This document shows positions 60,921 to 64,000 of a stretch of 64,000 nt of DNA, one piece after another. The position numbers were made by a program, and so were the translations under genes. Position 1 is the stretch's first letter; every line of letters begins with the position of its first letter. A model generated the notes under the pieces. That model made no database searches and was not told the origin of the DNA. It was given only the letters and a program-made list of their open reading frames with translations. Origin of the DNA: Flavobacterium wongokense (GTDB taxonomy: Bacteria; Bacteroidota; Bacteroidia; Flavobacteriales; Flavobacteriaceae); the NCBI RefSeq assembly GCF_021608265.1, contig NZ_JAKIHP010000002.1:124001-188000 (forward strand). The letters run 5' to 3'.

Positions 60921-61449
60921 AGGCGATAAGGTTTCGGTTTTGGATGATGCGATTGACGGAATTGTGGTTGATGTCAAAGGTTCTGATGTTACTATTGAAA
61001 CTACGGATGGTTTCAACCTGACGTTTAAAATTAATGAGCTCATCAGGATTGAAAGCAATCCGATGAATTTCAGCTTTAACAAAAACCAGGTGATAAGCGA
61101 GAAGGAAGTTGTGAAGCCCAACTATAGCAACAAAGCTCCAAAATCAAAAAAGGAAATCCCTGTTCCTGAATTTGACCTGCACATCGAGAAACTGGTCAAA
61201 AACCACAAATCGATGAACAATTATGACATCCTGACCAAACAGATTGACACGGCAAAATACCATATCGAATTTGCCATCAAAAACCGAATCCCAAAGATTG
61301 TATTCATTCACGGAGTTGGTGAAGGCGTGTTGAAATCAGACCTTGACTTCCTGTTGGGAAGGTACGATAATGTTGTTTTTCAAGATGCTAATTATCAGAA
61401 GTATGGACAAGGCGCAACAGAAGTTTACTTTAAGCAGAATGCGAAATAA
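60913..61449 (+). CDS. Stand-alone Smr-domain protein with N-terminal DUF2027/KOW-like part
   Basis: 178 residues. Residues 1-60 look like a KOW/SH3-type fold (KGDKVSVLDDAIDGIVVDVK, GSDVTIETTDGF). Residues about 90-175 are an Smr domain: FDLHIEKLVKNH, KIVFIHGVGEGVLKSDLDFL, and YQKYGQGATEVYF. The DLH and HGxGxGxL motifs are intact, so endonuclease activity is likely. Usually labelled as a MutS-like protein. It carries the domain missing from the MutS2 protein encoded at 26704. Confidence 0.9.
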   Translation: MNKGDKVSVLDDAIDGIVVDVKGSDVTIETTDGFNLTFKINELIRIESNPMNFSFNKNQVISEKEVVKPNYSNKAPKSKKEIPVPEFDLHIEKLVKNHKSMNNYDILTKQIDTAKYHIEFAIKNRIPKIVFIHGVGEGVLKSDLDFLLGRYDNVVFQDANYQKYGQGATEVYFKQNAK

Positions 61450-61523
61450 GTCACAAAGTTCCAAAGTAGCAGAGTCCCAAAGTTTTTTTGCTTTTCTTTT
61501 GTATGCTTCTGACACTTTATAAT

Positions 61524-61563
61524 TTTGCTACTTTGCTACTTTGCTACTTTGCTACTTTGCTAC
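61524..61563. repeat. Octamer tandem repeat (TTTGCTAC x5)
   Basis: Five perfect copies of TTTGCTAC in the gap before the convergent DUF3810 gene; related to the AACTTTGC array at 7686-7720. A second, weaker set of AAAGT-type words lies just before it (61451-61483). Confidence 0.9.
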
Positions 61564-61564
61564 T

Positions 61565-62626
61565 TTATAATTTCTCCAACTTATAGTAATTAATCAACAA
61601 ATCGACAAACTTACTGTAACTGTCAATGCCTTCTTCCTGCTGGTTTGCCTTTAGGTATTGATCATAAAAAGCATGGAAACCTTTATCGATAAAAGTGTCG
61701 TACTGCCTCCAGAAAAGCTCACTTTCCTTGTAATTGGCTAGGATTCCCGGATTTATTTTTGGCTTTAAAGCCTTGAATTTTGCTTCATCTTTCAAAAATA
61801 CATTCTCCAGGCAGTAACGCAGCGCATTGGAGTAAGCCGAATATTGAAAATACAAATCCTCATTTTTGATGCACGCCATAAAACCAATGAAATTGCATTC
61901 GCTTTCGCTGGCATAACCAATCTGATGCGCCATTTCGTGGCAGATTACATTTGGGAAACCATACATCGGCAGTTTGTAATTGACCTGAGATTCATTGGTA
62001 AACGGATTCAGGTAACCGCCAAATCCCATATAAGTCAGTGGCAGACTGAATAATGATTTCTTCCGGCTTGGAATTTCATACTTGAAATAAGGATGTATTC
62101 TGGCAAGGTTATCATAACCGTTCTGCGTCATAATGAAAATGCTGTCCTGCGAATACGGATTGATTACCTTTTGATTTTTGTTATGTGTAATGGCAAGCTG
62201 TACTTCGTTGGTTTTTACAATCAGTTTTTCGGTGAAGGCATATAAATCCTCGTTGGTGTATTCACGTTGGATCCTCATTTTTTCAAATAAAGGTTCGCGA
62301 TAATAATTCAGCGCCCATAAAATGTGGAACACAAAATAGAAAATGGAAAAGCCGCCTGCGATTTCCAAAAGATTATCTTTCCACTCACTGCGCCAGGTTT
62401 TTCGGTTTTTCCAAATGGAAGCCAGTAGATAAATAATCAGCAATCCATATAAAACATCTCCAACCGAAAACGGAATCCAACCCAAAAGGAATCGCTCAAC
62501 CTTTGAAGTGAAAGCATACAAACCATTGCTGTAATAACGCTCAATGACTTCAGGAAAGAAAGCCAAAACCTTTAGGAAAATGATCTGGAATAACAGGAAA
62601 AGAGGAAGAATGTATTTGCGTTTCAC
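61565..62626 (-). CDS. DUF3810 zinc-metallopeptidase-like membrane protein
   Basis: 353 residues. Three transmembrane helices near the N-terminus (about 6-22, 48-70, 89-110), then a soluble domain with the zinc motif VICHEMAHQIGYA (HExxH, about 230-240) and a downstream ESECNFIGFMAC glutamate that could be the third ligand. DUF3810 is a predicted peptidase family. It is convergent with the Smr gene and divergent from pepD. Substrate unknown. Confidence 0.9.
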   Translation of the reverse strand: MKRKYILPLFLLFQIIFLKVLAFFPEVIERYYSNGLYAFTSKVERFLLGWIPFSVGDVLYGLLIIYLLASIWKNRKTWRSEWKDNLLEIAGGFSIFYFVFHILWALNYYREPLFEKMRIQREYTNEDLYAFTEKLIVKTNEVQLAITHNKNQKVINPYSQDSIFIMTQNGYDNLARIHPYFKYEIPSRKKSLFSLPLTYMGFGGYLNPFTNESQVNYKLPMYGFPNVICHEMAHQIGYASESECNFIGFMACIKNEDLYFQYSAYSNALRYCLENVFLKDEAKFKALKPKINPGILANYKESELFWRQYDTFIDKGFHAFYDQYLKANQQEEGIDSYSKFVDLLINYYKLEKL

Positions 62627-62723
62627 TATGCAGATTTAAAATGTAAATATAATGACTAATTAATTTCTGAAGAAGTTAAACTTTGTAACTTTGTGCTCTT
62701 GAAAATTTAACTAATACTATATA

Positions 62724-64000
62724 ATGAGCCAGGAAATCAGAAACCTTGAACCCAAAGTGCTTTGGAATAAATTTGCCGACCTAAATGCAGTTCCGAGACC
62801 ATCTAAAAAAGAAGGAAGAGTAATTGAATTCATGAAAAAATTTGGCGAAAGCCTTGGATTGGAAACCTTTGAAGACGAAATCCGAAACGTAATCATCCGC
62901 AAACCGGCAACTAAAGGAATGGAAAACCGCAAAACCATTGTCCTGCAAGGGCATTTGGATATGGTGCACCAAAAAAACAACGATACCAATTTTGATTTTG
63001 ATACTCAGGGAATCGACATGTATGTTGACGGTGACTGGGTTCGTGCCAAAGGAACCACGCTTGGCGCGGATAACGGACTAGGAGTAGCAGCCATCATGGC
63101 AATTTTGGAAAGCAAGGACATTCCGCATCCTGCCATTGATGCACTGTTTACCATTGATGAGGAAACCGGAATGACCGGCGCATTAAATTTGAAAGGCGGA
63201 ATTCTAAAAGGTGAAATCCTTTTGAATTTGGATACGGAAGAAGACGATGAAATTGATATTGGCTGTGCCGGTGGAGTAGATGTTACCGCAACAAGAAGCT
63301 ATAATGAAGAGGAAACTCCTGAAGGTTCTGTGGGTTATACAATTACTGTGAAAGGTTTGAATGGTGGGCATTCGGGTATGGATATCCATAAAGGTTTGGG
63401 CAACGCCAACAAAATCATGAACCGTTTATTGTTTGACGGATTTGAGAATTTTGGTTTGCAGATTGCTGAAATCAACGGAGGAAGCCTGCGTAATGCTATT
63501 CCACGTGAGAGTGTGGCAAAAGTTATTGTAGCCGGAATGTACGATGAGGCTTTTGTGTTTGATATGCAGGAAATCATCAATGATATTAAATTTGAATTTA
63601 AAACCACTGAGCCAAATCTTGCTATTGAAATCGTAAAAGGCGATCTGCCTAAAAAAGTAATGGATTTAGGTGTTCAGGAAGGGTTGATTCGCTCGATTTA
63701 TGCTGCGCACAATGGCGTTTACCGAATGAGTGCCGATATGGCTGATTTGGTGGAGACTTCGAATAATATTTCAAAAGTTGTGGTAAAAGACGGAAACATT
63801 TCCATCCAAAACCTGACGCGCTCTTCGGTGGAAAGCTCTAAGTTTGATTTGGCAAATGCCTTGCGTTCGGCTTATGAATTGTTTGGCTGCGAAGTGGAAT
63901 TTGCAGGAAGTTATCCGGGTTGGACACCAAATGTCAAATCGGAAATCCTGGATGTCCTGGTTGACATTTACGAAAAACAAAACGGAGCAAAACCAAATGT
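62724..64000 (+). CDS. pepD: Aminoacyl-histidine dipeptidase PepD (3' end cut by window)
   Basis: The frame is open from ATG 62724 to the window end, 425 codons visible of an expected roughly 480. It begins MSQEIRNLEPKVLWNKFADL. M20-type zinc motifs: LQGHLDMVHQ (His and Asp ligands), GTTLGADNGLG (bridging Asp), FTIDEETGMTGA (catalytic and ligand Glu), NLDTEEDDE, and later GLNGGHSGMDIHKG. Cytosolic dipeptidase of the M20C group, hydrolysing Xaa-His dipeptides such as carnosine. No visible defect. Confidence 0.93.
   Translation, partial: MSQEIRNLEPKVLWNKFADLNAVPRPSKKEGRVIEFMKKFGESLGLETFEDEIRNVIIRKPATKGMENRKTIVLQGHLDMVHQKNNDTNFDFDTQGIDMYVDGDWVRAKGTTLGADNGLGVAAIMAILESKDIPHPAIDALFTIDEETGMTGALNLKGGILKGEILLNLDTEEDDEIDIGCAGGVDVTATRSYNEEETPEGSVGYTITVKGLNGGHSGMDIHKGLGNANKIMNRLLFDGFENFGLQIAEINGGSLRNAIPRESVAKVIVAGMYDEAFVFDMQEIINDIKFEFKTTEPNLAIEIVKGDLPKKVMDLGVQEGLIRSIYAAHNGVYRMSADMADLVETSNNISKVVVKDGNISIQNLTRSSVESSKFDLANALRSAYELFGCEVEFAGSYPGWTPNVKSEILDVLVDIYEKQNGAKPN

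Noticed and set aside
61524-61563. Short CRISPR-like repeat
   Set aside because: The units are contiguous 8-mers with no spacers and no cas genes are present.

Overview
The window comes from a low-GC Bacteroidota genome, most likely Flavobacterium or a close relative in the Flavobacteriaceae. The support is: promoter-like TAnnTTTG boxes ahead of several genes with no clear Shine-Dalgarno sequences; two secreted proteins with type IX secretion (T9SS) C-terminal sorting domains; bacillithiol synthesis (bshA); a fused E1 alpha-beta 2-oxoacid dehydrogenase; a fused ResB-CcsA cytochrome c maturation protein; and conserved flavobacterial pairs such as rlmD with DUF6452 and DUF6048. The assignment rests on recognised protein families, not on a database search. 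No rRNA, tRNA, CRISPR array, transposase or prophage gene was seen.

Region 1 (1-12.1 kb) is mainly cell envelope. A truncated lptD on the minus strand diverges from two tandem SPOR-domain amidases, an MCE/MlaD protein, a split membrane Fe-S oxidoreductase (HdrC/E-like and HdrB-like halves with a HAD-like gene between them), a conserved small protein, and a lipoprotein fusing a GH3 glycosidase to a beta-lactamase-fold serine hydrolase. Region 2 (12.2-18 kb) looks like a general-stress and envelope island: CsbD-like, a 51-residue Lmo0937-type membrane peptide, a beta-barrel, YtxH, a holin-like DUF1469 protein, a small conserved protein, then a GH130 phosphorylase-like enzyme and a large GT4 glycosyltransferase. 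Region 3 (18-36.8 kb) is mostly housekeeping: bshA, an LpxH-like phosphoesterase, aroC, a dicarboxylate symporter, a T9SS adhesin-like protein, a MutS2 without an Smr tail, ung, a minus-strand operon of two GNATs with an orphan substrate-binding protein and a transglutaminase, a nucleoside phosphorylase, SUI1 and an Fe(II)/2-oxoglutarate oxygenase.

Region 4 (36.8-50.8 kb) holds a response regulator, two tandem HMA-AraC regulators, the fused E1 dehydrogenase, a trypsin-fold protease without a signal peptide, the 1067-residue ResB-CcsA fusion, an ECF sigma/anti-sigma pair, a likely structured RNA with its own terminator, a glutathione peroxidase, and the rlmD cluster.

Region 5 (51-57.6 kb) is the accessory part and the most interesting. 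It has an A+T-rich FRG-domain gene, a secreted seven-bladed RCC1-like propeller overlapping by one base a DUF1697 gene, and a 1187-codon gene whose product combines leucine-rich repeats, a Roc GTPase, COR, a TIR domain and a C-terminal DUF1697 domain. That tail is visibly related to the free-standing DUF1697 protein encoded about 100 bases upstream. This has the form of an NLR-like sensor-switch-effector, and the DUF1697 tail is an architecture I do not recognise from described systems. Region 6 (57.6-64 kb) returns to ordinary genes: OsmC, DUF1003, ornithine aminotransferase, a stand-alone Smr protein that may complement the tail-less MutS2, DUF3810, and a truncated pepD.
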